From Cupriavidus pauculus (GTDB taxonomy: Bacteria > Pseudomonadota > Gammaproteobacteria > Burkholderiales > Burkholderiaceae), in contig NZ_CP044065.1 in NCBI RefSeq assembly GCF_008693385.1, forward strand, positions 2,294,001 through 2,358,000: DNA of 64,000 bases, written 5' to 3'. Shown piece by piece: positions 1 through 8,526 of this stretch. The position numbers and the translations under genes were made by a program. The notes beneath the pieces are model-generated. The model had not been told where the DNA came from and ran no database searches. It saw only the letters and a program-made list of their open reading frames with translations. Positions within the stretch are counted from its first letter, which is position 1. Each line of letters begins with the position of its first letter.

Positions 1-1
1 G

Positions 2-79
2 GAGGCGCCGGTCCTGCGCGAAGTCGTCTTCCACAACGACGCGGCAACGCACCGGGTCGCCTGCCATCTCGCGGACTAG
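2..79 (+). CDS. 3' end of an unidentified protein (cut by window edge)
   Basis: The first bases read in frame as the C-terminal 25 residues of a protein (start EAPVLREV, end HLAD) closed by TAG. The stop lies only a few bases from the convergent porin stop. Too little is present to name a family, and no motif is recognised. Codon use, with G or C in nearly all third positions, matches the neighbours, so I take it as real coding sequence rather than chance. Confidence 0.5.
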   Translation, partial: EAPVLREVVFHNDAATHRVACHLAD

Positions 80-83
80 CGCA

Positions 84-1148
84 TCAGAATCGATGCCGCA
101 CGCCGATGGTGACGGCGGTCTGGTTTTCGTCCGGCACCGCGGTTCCCACACCGCCGACGCCGATCGACGAGTTGCCACGGTTCCGCGCGAAGGCAACTTT
201 CGTATAGACGTCGGTGCGCTTGGAGAACGAATAGTCGGCACCGACGATCGCCAGCCACGGATCCTGATTTCCATGGCGCTGATCGGTGTAATACACGCCG
301 CCCAGCAGCTGGATCGCCCCGGTGATGTTGTACGTCGCGCCCAGCCAGTACAGGTTGGTGCGCAGGCCCGTCGCGGTCGGGCTGTCGGCGCCCTGGTCCT
401 GCAGCCAGCGATAGCCGCCAAACAGCTTGAGCTGCCCGAACGTATAGTTGGCCCCGGCCGCAAACCGCTTGGCATTGCGCTGACGCGTGGCCTCGGTATT
501 GCCCTGGTACTGGTCGTAGGCCAGGCCGAGCTGCAGATTGCCGATGTTGTAGCCCAGCCCGCCGCCGACGTCGCGCGACGTCTCGGGCGAGCCCGGGACT
601 TCGCCGTCGTTGTTGCGGCCGAAGCTGTAGTAGCCGATCGCCGTGAGTCCGCCGAACTTGCCGGTGTACTTGACCATATTGTCGGCGCGGCCGTTGAACG
701 CGGCATCCACCGACACCAGCGAATAGCGCGCGGGGACGCCGTACGGATCGAATGCCGCGAACAGATCGTAGATCGCGGTCTGCTGCCGGCCGAGCGTGAC
801 GGCACCGAACTGGTTCTGCAGGCCGACGTATGCCATCCGGCCGAACAGCCGGTTGCCCTGCGCGGACAGGCCATTGTCGATGGTGAAGCCGCTCTCGAGC
901 GTGAACAGCGCGCGCATGCCCCCGCCGAGATCTTCCACGCCCCGCAGGCCCCACCGATTGGACGACATATTGTCCGAGGCCACGCGCACGGCCGTGCCGC
1001 CGTTGCCGCCGGGCGAATGCGTAACCGCCTCCACGCTGCCATCGAGAATGCCGTAGAGCGTCACGCTCGATTGCGCAAGCGCGCCTTGCGCCGCGCCGAG
1101 GGCGCACAGGGCGCAGGCAGCCACCACGGGCCGGATGACGGTTTTCAT
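84..1148 (-). CDS. Gram-negative general porin (Porin_4/OmpC-like)
   Basis: A 354-residue outer-membrane trimeric porin for passive entry of small solutes. The start at 1148 gives a clear Sec signal peptide (Lys2, hydrophobic core, ALA-Q cleavage near residue 25) and is preceded by a purine-rich AGGGGG; an upstream in-frame start would spoil the signal. The mature N-terminus SSVTLYGILDG is typical of beta-proteobacterial porins, as are the GLRGVEDLGGGMRALFTLE segment and the terminal Phe after VRHR needed for BAM assembly. It follows the amidase gene on the same strand with a gap of 167 bases containing inverted repeats, so it may belong to the same nutrient locus or be separate. The solute is unknown. 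Confidence 0.93.
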   Translation of the reverse strand: MKTVIRPVVAACALCALGAAQGALAQSSVTLYGILDGSVEAVTHSPGGNGGTAVRVASDNMSSNRWGLRGVEDLGGGMRALFTLESGFTIDNGLSAQGNRLFGRMAYVGLQNQFGAVTLGRQQTAIYDLFAAFDPYGVPARYSLVSVDAAFNGRADNMVKYTGKFGGLTAIGYYSFGRNNDGEVPGSPETSRDVGGGLGYNIGNLQLGLAYDQYQGNTEATRQRNAKRFAAGANYTFGQLKLFGGYRWLQDQGADSPTATGLRTNLYWLGATYNITGAIQLLGGVYYTDQRHGNQDPWLAIVGADYSFSKRTDVYTKVAFARNRGNSSIGVGGVGTAVPDENQTAVTIGVRHRF

Positions 1149-1315
1149 TCTTGTGGTCCCCCTGAAGCAACGCCGATGCGGGCGAATGCGGGCATGCGGG
1201 GACATTGGCAGAGGCCCCCTTGCTCATTCAAGCAGACGGCATGCTAAAACGAAACCGGATTTAGTGTCCGCGCACGCTGTCGCAAAAAACAGACGCGCGC
1301 GGACAGCGCTGGCGG

Positions 1316-2842
1316 TTAAACCGCCGAGGCACTAACGCCCTGCCCCACGCGCGCATCGAGCACGGGCGGTGCCGTGACGATCGACGTGAGCGACGGCTCC
1401 ACGGGCCCGAGCTTCGCGAGGTCCGGCAGCGGACGCCGCAGCGCGGGCGACGTGGCAAACGCCTGTTCCATCGCGTGCGCGATGCCGAGCGTCTCGCGAT
1501 CCTGGCGGAAACCGCCGACGATCTGCAGGCCGAACGGCATGCCGGCGTGATCGAGCCCGCAAGGCAGCGACAGCGCCGGGTGGGTGGTCAGCGTCACCAC
1601 ATACGTCGGCGCGAGCCAGCGGTAATAGTTCTCCTGACGCACGCCGTTGATCGTCTCCGCATACAACGACGTCCACGGGAACGGCGAGACCGGCGTGGTC
1701 GGCGACAGAATCACGTCGTAGTCGCGATAGAGCTGCTGGAAGCGCTGAAGGATGCGCGTCTGCTCGCTCTGCGCCCAGGAACTGTCCACGAGCGACATGC
1801 GCGCGCCAATCTCGTAGTTGGCCCGCGTGTTGGGACCGAGCGTCGACGGATCGCGCTCGTAGGCTTCGCGCGTGCTCGCGACGAAGCTCTCCGCGCGCAG
1901 CACGTCGAAACACCTGTGCGCGTCCCCAAGGTCCACGCTCACCTCGTCGCAGCTGCGGAACAGGTGTCGCATCGCGGCGATCTTCTCGCGGAACACGCGG
2001 CGGATGTCGTTATCGACGTCGCAGCAGCCGAAGTCCTCGGTGTAGCCCACGCGCAGGCGGCCCAGATCCATCGGCATCGGGACGAGGAACGACATCGGGT
2101 CGAGCGCGTACGTGAGCGGATCGGACGCGGACACGCCCGCCGAAGCGGCCAGTTGCAGGCACGCGTCGGCCACGGTGCGGCCCATCGGGCCGACCACCGA
2201 GATCGGCGTCCAGCCGAGCAGCTTGCGCGAGCTCGGCACCACGCCCGGCGACGGACGAAAACCGACCACGCCGCACTTGGCCGCCGGAATGCGCAGCGAA
2301 CCGCCGGTATCCGAACCCGTGCACACGGGCAGCAGATCGGCAGCGAGCGCCGCGGCGGAACCGCCCGACGACCCGCCCGCATTGAGGCGCGGGTCGAACG
2401 GGTTGCCCGTGGCGCCCCAGACGTCATTGCGCGAGTTCGCGCCGGCGCCCATCTCGGGGATATTGGTCTTGCCGGCTACGATGGCACCGGCCGCGCGCAG
2501 GCGCGCGACCAGCACGTTGTCCTCGGCGGGCACGTTGTCGCGATACAGCGGCGAGCCATACGTCGTCAGCAGGCCGGCCGTCGCCTCCAGATCCTTCACG
2601 CCAAGCGGCAGCCCGTGCAGCAGGCCCAGCGGCGCGCCCGCAAGCACCGCGCGCTCGGCGGCCCGCGCTTCTTCCCGCGCGCGATCGAAGCACGTGGCCG
2701 TCACCGCGTTCAGGAACGGGTTCACGGCCTCGATGCGTGCAATGCAGGCGTCGAGCAGTTCGACCGGCGAGATCTCCTTGCTGCCGATCATCCGGCGCAG
2801 TTCGACGGCCGAGCGCGATACCAGCGTGGCATCCGTAGTCAT
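1316..2842 (-). CDS. Amidase-signature family hydrolase
   Basis: A 508-residue amidase-signature enzyme, predicted to be cytoplasmic, that hydrolyses a carboxamide to acid plus ammonia. The Ser-cisSer-Lys triad is visible: Lys83 in PLGVKDLEA, the Gly/Ser motif GGSSGGS at 156-162, and the nucleophile Ser182 in TGSDTGGSLR. The ATG at 2842 is preceded by GGGAG. An open frame runs upstream into the Bug gene in another phase, but the alignable start and SD are here. It lies 32 bases behind the Bug gene and downstream of dsdA, all on one strand, so co-transcription is likely. The substrate cannot be read from sequence; GatA is less likely because no gatC/gatB is adjacent. Confidence 0.9.
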   Translation of the reverse strand: MTTDATLVSRSAVELRRMIGSKEISPVELLDACIARIEAVNPFLNAVTATCFDRAREEARAAERAVLAGAPLGLLHGLPLGVKDLEATAGLLTTYGSPLYRDNVPAEDNVLVARLRAAGAIVAGKTNIPEMGAGANSRNDVWGATGNPFDPRLNAGGSSGGSAAALAADLLPVCTGSDTGGSLRIPAAKCGVVGFRPSPGVVPSSRKLLGWTPISVVGPMGRTVADACLQLAASAGVSASDPLTYALDPMSFLVPMPMDLGRLRVGYTEDFGCCDVDNDIRRVFREKIAAMRHLFRSCDEVSVDLGDAHRCFDVLRAESFVASTREAYERDPSTLGPNTRANYEIGARMSLVDSSWAQSEQTRILQRFQQLYRDYDVILSPTTPVSPFPWTSLYAETINGVRQENYYRWLAPTYVVTLTTHPALSLPCGLDHAGMPFGLQIVGGFRQDRETLGIAHAMEQAFATSPALRRPLPDLAKLGPVEPSLTSIVTAPPVLDARVGQGVSASAV

Positions 2843-2874
2843 GGGGTTGTCTCCCTCAGTGTGTTTTCGCAATA

Positions 2875-3873
2875 TTAATCGGCGGTGATGTTCGCACGCT
2901 GCGCGGTCGCGCGCATCAGCGGCAGCTCGCGCGCGATCAGCGCGGACACGGCGGCACCGTCCGCATACGACGGCTCGAAGCCCGCGTCGAGCAGCTGCTT
3001 GCGCGTATCGGCATCGGCCATCGCGGCCGCCAGCGCGCCCTCGAGCTTCTTCTTCACGTCGGCGGGCAGGCCACGCGGCGCGACGAGCGCGAGCCACGTA
3101 TCGGCATCCATGCCCGGGTATCCGGCCTCGGCCACCGTCGGCACGTTCGGCAGCAGCTGCGAACGCTTGGCCGTGGTCACGGCAATCGCCTTGACCTTGC
3201 CGCCGCGCACCTGCGGAATCGCGGCCGCGACCGTGTCGATCGTGAACGGAATCTGGCCGCCGATCAGGTCGGTCATCGCGGGCGCGCTGCCCTTGTAGGG
3301 CACGTGCAACAGCTTGATACCCGCGAGGTTGAACAACATTTCTCCCGCGAACTGCGCGGTGGTGCCGGCACCGAACGTGCCATACGAATACTTGCCCGGC
3401 GCGGCCTTCGCCGACGCGACCAGTTGCTTGAGATCGTTGACGGGCACGTCGCGATTCGCCAGCAGGATCAGGCCCGTGCGGCCCGTCAGGCCGATCGGCT
3501 CGAAGCTCTTCACCGGGTCGTACGGCAGCTTCGGATGAATGGCGGGGTTCACCGTGAACGTGGTGCCCGAGCTCAGGAACAGCGTATAGCCATCGGGCGC
3601 TGCCTTGGCCGCGAAGCCCGCGCCGACGATCGTGCCCGCGCCGGGACGGTTGTCGATGACCACGGACTGGCCGAGCTTCTCGCCGAGCTTCTTGCCGACG
3701 AGGCGGCCGATCACGTCGGTCGCGCCGCCGGGCGGGAACGGAATCACCAGCTGGATCGGCTTCGACGGATATGCCTGCGCCAGCGCGCTGCCGGCGATCA
3801 GCGCGGCGCCGCATGCGACGGCCACACGCGCGGCAAGGACGAAGCCGCCAGAAATCATGGGGGTACGAGTCAT
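2875..3873 (-). CDS. Bug/TctC-family periplasmic substrate-binding protein
   Basis: A 332-residue receptor of the tripartite tricarboxylate transporter type. The N-terminus holds a signal peptide ending GSALAQA, followed by the family opening YPSKPIQLVIPFPPGGATDVIGR and the second hallmark VVIDNRPGAGT. The start at 3873 is chosen because GGAGA lies 6 bases upstream; a TTG five codons earlier is weaker. It sits between dsdA (60-base gap) and the amidase (32-base gap) as part of one apparent operon. No TctA/TctB gene is adjacent, the usual state for Bug genes in Burkholderiales. Ligands known for the family include organic acids, amino acids and amides; this one is unknown. Confidence 0.93.
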   Translation of the reverse strand: MTRTPMISGGFVLAARVAVACGAALIAGSALAQAYPSKPIQLVIPFPPGGATDVIGRLVGKKLGEKLGQSVVIDNRPGAGTIVGAGFAAKAAPDGYTLFLSSGTTFTVNPAIHPKLPYDPVKSFEPIGLTGRTGLILLANRDVPVNDLKQLVASAKAAPGKYSYGTFGAGTTAQFAGEMLFNLAGIKLLHVPYKGSAPAMTDLIGGQIPFTIDTVAAAIPQVRGGKVKAIAVTTAKRSQLLPNVPTVAEAGYPGMDADTWLALVAPRGLPADVKKKLEGALAAAMADADTRKQLLDAGFEPSYADGAAVSALIARELPLMRATAQRANITAD

Positions 3874-3933
3874 GGTGATTCTCCGCAAGGGTCTAACAGT
3901 TCAGAACGGTTCTGAGATGCCGCGGGTTGCCCG

Positions 3934-5298
3934 TTATTCGGGTGCCCGCGGCGGGATATCGTCATTCGCGCGCACCGCGATGGCGGCGCCGCGTTCGGCA
4001 AAGGCGGCATAGGCCTCGGGCGGCACGAACAGTCCGCCGGTGGTCCATACCAGATGCGTCGCGTTCGGCAACGCGTCGCCAAGGCCCGTTTCCCGCAGCC
4101 ATTTCCGGCCCGCCGCGCTGTGCAGCAACATGTCCGGGCCGCTGAAACCGGCCGCCGCCGACGGTTCGACGTGCATGCCTTCGCTCACGCGCAGGCGATG
4201 CAGATCGAGGAACAGGGTGTCGTCGGCCACCGTGTAGCCTCCCGCAAGCATCGGCGTCATGGCCTCGGCCGCGAGTTCGGACGCGCGCGGCACCGCAAGG
4301 CCGTCGGCCTCGGTGCGGTTGTCGAGGCCGTAGTCGTACACGGACTTGCCCGGCGACAGCATCTCCACGAAGAAGCATGGCGACTGCGTGGGCTCGGCGA
4401 AGAACGCATGCACGTGGGGGCCGTAGATCTGACGCAGGCCGAATGCGATACCGGCCGGCGCGCCACCGACGCCGCAGGGCAGGTACACGAACAGCGGATG
4501 CGCGGCATCGACGACGATCCCCGCCGCGTCGAACTGGTCGCGCAGATGCAAGGCGGCGGCGCTATAGCCGAGCATCAGCGACAGCGAACGCTCGTCATCG
4601 ACGAAGTAGCAATACGGGTCCTGCTCGGCCTGGCGGCGCCCGGCGGCCACGGCCTCGGCGTAATCCCCTTCATGCTCGACCACGTTGACGCCGCGCGCAC
4701 GCAGACGCGCCTTCTTCCATTCCTTGGCGTCCGCCGACATATGCACCGTGGCGCGGAAGCCCAGCGCGGCGGCCATCACGCCGATGCTCAGGCCGAGATT
4801 GCCGGTGGAACCCACGGCCACTTCATAGCGCGCGAACAGTTCGCGGGCGGGAGCCTGCCCCAGGACGGTGTAGTCGCTCTGGCGCGTCACCAGCCCGTTC
4901 TTGAGCGCGAGCGACTCGGCGAACTCGAGCACCTCGTGAATGCCACCGCGCGCCTTGATCGAACCGGCCACCGGCAGGCCATGATCGGCCTTGACCCACA
5001 GCGCGCCCTGCGCGGGCTCGATGCCGAGCGCGCGCTGCATCGCGGACACGCGGTGCAGGCCCGACTCGATGCGGCCGCCGGTTTCCCGCAGTTCCGGAAA
5101 CAGCTGCGCGAGCAGCGGCGCAAAGCGCAGGAAGCGGTCCTGAGCCGCCTGGGAATCAGCTAGACTAATGGCACGCCCGTCCACGACGGTCTTGACCTCG
5201 GCGGCATCGCTGCGCGCGGGATTGGTCCACAGCAGGGGCCGCGCCGCGCGCAGATCCTCCAGCAGCATGGGTTCTGGCGAAATTGTCTCTGTTGTCAT
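3934..5298 (-). CDS. dsdA: D-serine ammonia-lyase (D-serine dehydratase)
   Basis: A 454-residue PLP enzyme converting D-serine to pyruvate and ammonia, giving both D-serine detoxification and use as carbon and nitrogen source. The Schiff-base lysine is Lys115 in [13 protein letters not shown], the phosphate-binding loop is [11 protein letters not shown] at 163-173, and a glycine-rich [10 protein letters not shown] follows; all match E. coli DsdA closely, and the length is slightly above the usual 440 or so. The ATG at 5298 opens the conserved part, while the longer open frame would add a non-conserved tail. It is divergent from a LysR regulator, as dsdA is from dsdC in enterobacteria, and heads a run with a Bug protein and an amidase. 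Confidence 0.95.
   Translation of the reverse strand: MTTETISPEPMLLEDLRAARPLLWTNPARSDAAEVKTVVDGRAISLADSQAAQDRFLRFAPLLAQLFPELRETGGRIESGLHRVSAMQRALGIEPAQGALWVKADHGLPVAGSIKARGGIHEVLEFAESLALKNGLVTRQSDYTVLGQAPARELFARYEVAVGSTGNLGLSIGVMAAALGFRATVHMSADAKEWKKARLRARGVNVVEHEGDYAEAVAAGRRQAEQDPYCYFVDDERSLSLMLGYSAAALHLRDQFDAAGIVVDAAHPLFVYLPCGVGGAPAGIAFGLRQIYGPHVHAFFAEPTQSPCFFVEMLSPGKSVYDYGLDNRTEADGLAVPRASELAAEAMTPMLAGGYTVADDTLFLDLHRLRVSEGMHVEPSAAAGFSGPDMLLHSAAGRKWLRETGLGDALPNATHLVWTTGGLFVPPEAYAAFAERGAAIAVRANDDIPPRAPE
5155..5169 (-). promoter_or_regulatory. Second copy of the LysR palindrome inside dsdA
   Basis: Read on the minus strand this is ATTAGTCTAGCTGAT, identical at 12 of 15 positions to the perfect palindrome at 5410-5424. 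It lies about 45 codons into dsdA, roughly 255 bases from the first site. It may be an auxiliary operator allowing a DNA loop, or a chance match within codons. Confidence 0.3.
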
Positions 5299-5409
5299 CG
5301 TGTAATTTCCGTCAGCGGAAGCCGTGTGAAGCGGCGAAAAGCGTGTTGCGATGGATCTATTCTTGTCCCGATGGCACGGCCTCCACAAACCATTTGTACT
5401 GATCTATGT

Positions 5410-5424
5410 ATTAGTCTGACTAAT
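5410..5424. promoter_or_regulatory. Perfect 15-bp palindrome over the LysR start codon (candidate operator)
   Basis: ATTAGTC-T-GACTAAT is a perfect dyad whose last two bases are the first two of the LysR ATG (5423). It lies 112 bases upstream of the dsdA start. LysR-type regulators usually bind a T-N11-A dyad in the shared divergent region and repress themselves; the position over their own start codon fits autorepression. No Shine-Dalgarno sequence is visible for the LysR gene, so the dyad may also affect its translation. Confidence 0.5.
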
Positions 5425-6376
5425 GGCTAACGTCCTGTCCGCCTCATTATTGGGCTGGCTGCGCTGTTTTGAGGCAGCCGCGCGCCACTGCAACTTCACG
5501 CAGGCCGCCGGCGAGCTCTGCGTGACGCAGGGCGCCGTCAGCCAGCAGGTGAAGCAGCTCGAACAATGGCTCGACCGGCCGCTGTTCCTGCGCACGCCGC
5601 GCGCGCTGGTGCTGACGCCCGAGGGCGAGCGGCTGCGCTTCGTGCTGCGCGAGTCGTTCCAGGCGATCGAAGGCACGCTCACGCAACTGCGCCGCCCGCG
5701 CGAACGGGGCGCGGTATCGCTCTCGTGCTCGCCGTCGTTCGCCATGGTCTGGCTGACGCCGCGGCTCGGGCATTTCTTCCGCCAGCATCCCGATGTCGGC
5801 CTGCGCGTCTACGGCGAATTCCACGCGCTGGACCCCTCGCGCATGGCGCGCGACGGCACCGAGGCCGCCATTCGCTTCGATCCGGGCGGCTATCAGGAAC
5901 TTGCCGCGACGATGTTCCTGGAAGAATGGCTGCTGCCCGTGGCCAGCCCGGCCTATGTCGCCGCGCATCCCGAACTGCGCAGCCCGTCGGGCCTGCGCGC
6001 CGGCATGCTGCTGCACGACGTCAGTCCGTGGGACGGCGCCGGCGAGTTCGACGAGTGGCAATGCTGGCTGCGCCATGCGGGCCTCGAACTCGACGATGCG
6101 GCCGGGCATGGGCAGCGCTTCAACCTGTCGCAGCTGGCCGTCAACGCCGCGCTGGCCGGACAAGGCGTGGCGATGGGACGCTCGGCGCTCGTGCTGGAAG
6201 AGATCGCGGCGGGCCGGCTTGTCGATCTGTTCGGCATTCACGCGCGCAGCAATGCGTCCTATCACTTCGTGAGTACGCACGCGCAGGCGAGCCAGGTGGC
6301 CGAGGTGCAGGCGTGGCTCGTGCGCGAAGGCATGGAGTTCCACGCCAACCGGCGGCGCGTGCTAAAAGTCGGCTAG
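5423..6376 (+). CDS. LysR-family regulator, DsdC/GcvA-like
   Basis: A 317-residue LysR regulator. Residues about 8-68 form the winged helix-turn-helix (WLRCFEAAARHCNFTQAAGELCVTQGAVSQQVKQLE), and the rest is the effector-binding PBP2-like domain. It is divergent from dsdA, the arrangement of dsdC in E. coli, so D-serine or a related amino acid is the likely co-inducer; this is inference, since the helix-turn-helix is equally GcvA-like. The ATG at 5423 is the only start giving a full HTH, yet it has no visible SD and overlaps the palindrome at 5410-5424, so leaderless or weak translation is possible. Confidence 0.9.
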   Translation: MANVLSASLLGWLRCFEAAARHCNFTQAAGELCVTQGAVSQQVKQLEQWLDRPLFLRTPRALVLTPEGERLRFVLRESFQAIEGTLTQLRRPRERGAVSLSCSPSFAMVWLTPRLGHFFRQHPDVGLRVYGEFHALDPSRMARDGTEAAIRFDPGGYQELAATMFLEEWLLPVASPAYVAAHPELRSPSGLRAGMLLHDVSPWDGAGEFDEWQCWLRHAGLELDDAAGHGQRFNLSQLAVNAALAGQGVAMGRSALVLEEIAAGRLVDLFGIHARSNASYHFVSTHAQASQVAEVQAWLVREGMEFHANRRRVLKVG

Positions 6377-6549
6377 CACTGGCCAATATGGTGCGCGCGC
6401 GGTGCGGCACGCACCGGAGTCGGGCGCGGCGCATCGGGCCAGCGGCGCGCGCCCGCCCCGCCCCGACCTCCATTCCCTGGTCTCTATTCCCTTACTTATC
6501 AACGACTTCGCGTCGCCCGGGGGCGCTCGCGCCTGGCTTGGCACGCCCC

Positions 6550-6579
6550 TTGCGAATCTTGGATTCAAGAATGGATATT
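6550..6579 (+). promoter_or_regulatory. Putative sigma-70 promoter with a GntR-like dyad in its spacer
   Basis: A -35-like TTGCGA (6550-6555) and -10-like GATATT (6574-6579) are 18 bases apart, each 4/6 to consensus. The spacer contains TCTTG-GATT-CAAGA (6557-6570), a perfect dyad that overlaps a second one, GAATC-TTG-GATTC (6554-6566). The shape resembles operators of FCD-type GntR repressors such as the VanR site ATTGGATCCAAT. It lies 41 bases ahead of the ABC importer start, and a GntR gene closes that cluster. Confidence 0.42.
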
Positions 6580-6619
6580 TTCCTCTCCCAACCTTCGCCT
6601 GCCCAATAAGGAAGCCTCG

Positions 6620-7660
6620 ATGCCCAAGTCGCCCCTCTCCGCCACCCCCGCTTCCGCCACCCCCGCTTCCGCCACGCCTGCTTCGGCCACGCGCCGCCGC
6701 GTGCTGAAAGCCACCGGCGCCGCCGTGGCCACGCTCGCCGCCCCGGCCTTCGTGCGCGCCCAAGGGTCGTCCAAGCTGCGTATCGGCTTCTGGCCCGTGG
6801 CATCGGGGCTGCCGTTCTTCGCGGCGATCGAGAAGGGGTACTTCAAGGAAGCGGGCCTCGACGTGGAACCCCTGAAGTTCGCCAGCGCGCAGCAGGTCAT
6901 CGAGGCGATCCTGTCCGGCCGCTGCGACGGCAGCGCCAGCGGCACCGCGTCGGCGGCGCTGGCTCTCGGCGAAATCGCACAGCCGGGCCTGCTCAAGATC
7001 TTCTGCACCAATCCGACCAACGCGAAGTACGTGCTCGAAGAAATCGTCGTCGCCAAGGACAGCCCGATCAAGACCGTGGCCGACCTCAAGGGCAAGCGCG
7101 TGGCCTGCGGCCCCGGCGTGCAGAACGTCACGCTCGCCAAGACCATTCTGGAGCGCGCGGGCGCCGGCAAGATGACCGTGACCGAACTGCCGATCGGCCA
7201 GCACGTGGCCGCGCTCGCGTCGGGCCAGATCGACGGCGTCTACACGCTCGAACCCACGGGAACCGTGGGCCGCCTCAAGGGCCTCACGCGCACGATCGAA
7301 GCGGGCGTGGTCGCGCGCTATATCCTCGGCGACCCGATGGCCCCGTGGCATGGCGGCTCCGCGAGCCTCACGTCGGAACTCATCGGCAAGAACAAGGACG
7401 TCGCCACGCGCTATATGACCGCGTATCGCCGCGGTGTCGCGCTCGTCAAGCAGTCGCCGCAGGAAGCGCGTCCGTACCTCAAGGGCTACACCGCGATCGA
7501 GGGCGACCTGACCGCGGAGGTGCCGATGTCCGATTACGTGTTCTACGACGAATTCAAGGCCAGCGACGCGGCCTACTTCCAGAAGTTCTACGACCTGTTC
7601 TCCGAGAAGGGCATCTTCTCGCGCAAGGTCGACGTCAACGCGATGCTCTACAAGGGGTAA
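6620..7660 (+). CDS. ABC importer substrate-binding protein (NMT1/SsuA/TauA-like)
   Basis: A 346-residue periplasmic receptor. The ATG at 6620 follows GGAAG by 5 bases. After a repeated ASATP leader (residues 7-24) comes a Tat-type signal, RRRVLK at 25-30, then an alanine-rich hydrophobic stretch to AFVRAQ near residue 48. The mature part (LRIGFWPVASGLPFFAAIEKGYFKEAGLDVE) is the NMT1/OpuAC-like fold used for sulfonates, thiamine precursors, nitrate and aromatics. It heads a three-gene import operon with a permease (5-base gap) and an ATPase. The ligand is unknown; no sulfonatase or thiamine gene lies nearby and no TPP-type leader is visible. Confidence 0.92.
   Translation: MPKSPLSATPASATPASATPASATRRRVLKATGAAVATLAAPAFVRAQGSSKLRIGFWPVASGLPFFAAIEKGYFKEAGLDVEPLKFASAQQVIEAILSGRCDGSASGTASAALALGEIAQPGLLKIFCTNPTNAKYVLEEIVVAKDSPIKTVADLKGKRVACGPGVQNVTLAKTILERAGAGKMTVTELPIGQHVAALASGQIDGVYTLEPTGTVGRLKGLTRTIEAGVVARYILGDPMAPWHGGSASLTSELIGKNKDVATRYMTAYRRGVALVKQSPQEARPYLKGYTAIEGDLTAEVPMSDYVFYDEFKASDAAYFQKFYDLFSEKGIFSRKVDVNAMLYKG
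6638..6691 (+). repeat. 15-bp in-frame repeat coding ASATP (about 3.6 copies)
   Basis: Units of GCTTCCGCCACCCCC and close variants follow one another and encode Ser/Ala-Ala-Thr-Pro repeats just ahead of the twin-arginine motif. Copy number could change by slippage without breaking the frame, lengthening only the n-region of the export signal. Confidence 0.8.
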
Positions 7661-7665
7661 CGATC

Positions 7666-8523
7666 ATGGGCGAGCTATCACGCACCGAATCGCCGGGCGC
7701 GGCCACGGCCGCCGCGGCAACCGCCCCGGGATGGGCACCGCCCGCGTCGCAGGATGCCGCGCCGCGGCGTCCGTTCTCGGAACGGCTGCTGCCGTTCGTG
7801 GGACCGATCGCGCTGTTCATCGTCTGGGACGTGGTGGTGCGGCTCGGCTGGATCAAGGCGATCCTGCTGCCGAGCCCCATCGACACGATCGCGGCGCTCG
7901 CGAGCGGGCTGGCCGGCGGCGCGCTGCTGACCGACTTTCTTGTCACGGTCTCGCGCACGCTGCAGGCGTTCGCCATCGCGGCGGTCATCGGCATGCCGCT
8001 CGGCGTGCTGCTCGGCAGCAACGAGCGCGCGTACCGCAGCGTCGAGTTCCTGATCGACTTCTTCCGTTCGACGCCCTCCTCCGCGCTGATTCCGCTGTTT
8101 CTGCTGATCTTCGGCGTGACCGATATCAACAAGATCGCCATCGCCGCGTTCGGCGCCGTGCTGATCGTCGTGTTCAACAGCGCGTACGGCGTGATCAACG
8201 CCCGCAAGCAGCGCGTGATGGCCGCGCGCGTGATGGGCGCCTCGCGCTGGCGCATCTTCCGCGACGTGCTTATCTGGGAAAGCCTGCAGCCGAGCTTCGT
8301 GGGCCTGCGCTCCGCGGTGTCGATGGCGCTCGTGATCGTGATCGTCGCCGAGATGTTCATCGGCTCCGAGAACGGCCTCGGCCACGCGATCATCGACGCG
8401 CAGCAGGTGCTCAACGTCAAGACCATGTACGCGGCCATCCTCGCCGCCGGTGCACTGGGCTATGTCCTCAACATCGTGTTCATGCTGATCGAACGACGCA
8501 TCGTCCACTGGAGCGGAAGGTAA
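7666..8523 (+). CDS. ABC importer permease (SsuC/TauC-like)
   Basis: A 285-residue inner-membrane permease of the BPD_transp_1 family. An Ala/Pro-rich cytoplasmic start of about 35 residues precedes the first membrane helix (FVGPIALFIVWDVVV). The EAA-loop region that meets the ATPase is visible around AARVMGASRWRIFRDVLIWESLQPSFVGLR. The ATG at 7666 lies 5 bases after the receptor stop; a longer in-frame opening into the receptor gene is a shadow. The ATPase gene follows after 3 bases, so the three are one transcript. It forms the homodimeric channel of the importer, whose ligand is unknown. Confidence 0.92.
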   Translation: MGELSRTESPGAATAAAATAPGWAPPASQDAAPRRPFSERLLPFVGPIALFIVWDVVVRLGWIKAILLPSPIDTIAALASGLAGGALLTDFLVTVSRTLQAFAIAAVIGMPLGVLLGSNERAYRSVEFLIDFFRSTPSSALIPLFLLIFGVTDINKIAIAAFGAVLIVVFNSAYGVINARKQRVMAARVMGASRWRIFRDVLIWESLQPSFVGLRSAVSMALVIVIVAEMFIGSENGLGHAIIDAQQVLNVKTMYAAILAAGALGYVLNIVFMLIERRIVHWSGR

Positions 8524-8526
8524 ATC

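Noticed and set aside
1261..1325. Intrinsic terminator between amidase and porin
   Set aside because: Several inverted repeats overlap here, but the T run (minus strand) is inside the loop of the longest stem rather than after a stem, so a terminator cannot be called.
1316..3814. One 832-codon frame that would fuse amidase to upstream sequence
   Set aside because: The upstream part is an out-of-phase reading of the Bug gene; the amidase has its own SD and start at 2842.
6377..6619. TPP riboswitch ahead of the NMT1-like importer
   Set aside because: The conserved CUGAGA and related TPP-core elements are not present; a promoter with a dyad explains the region better.
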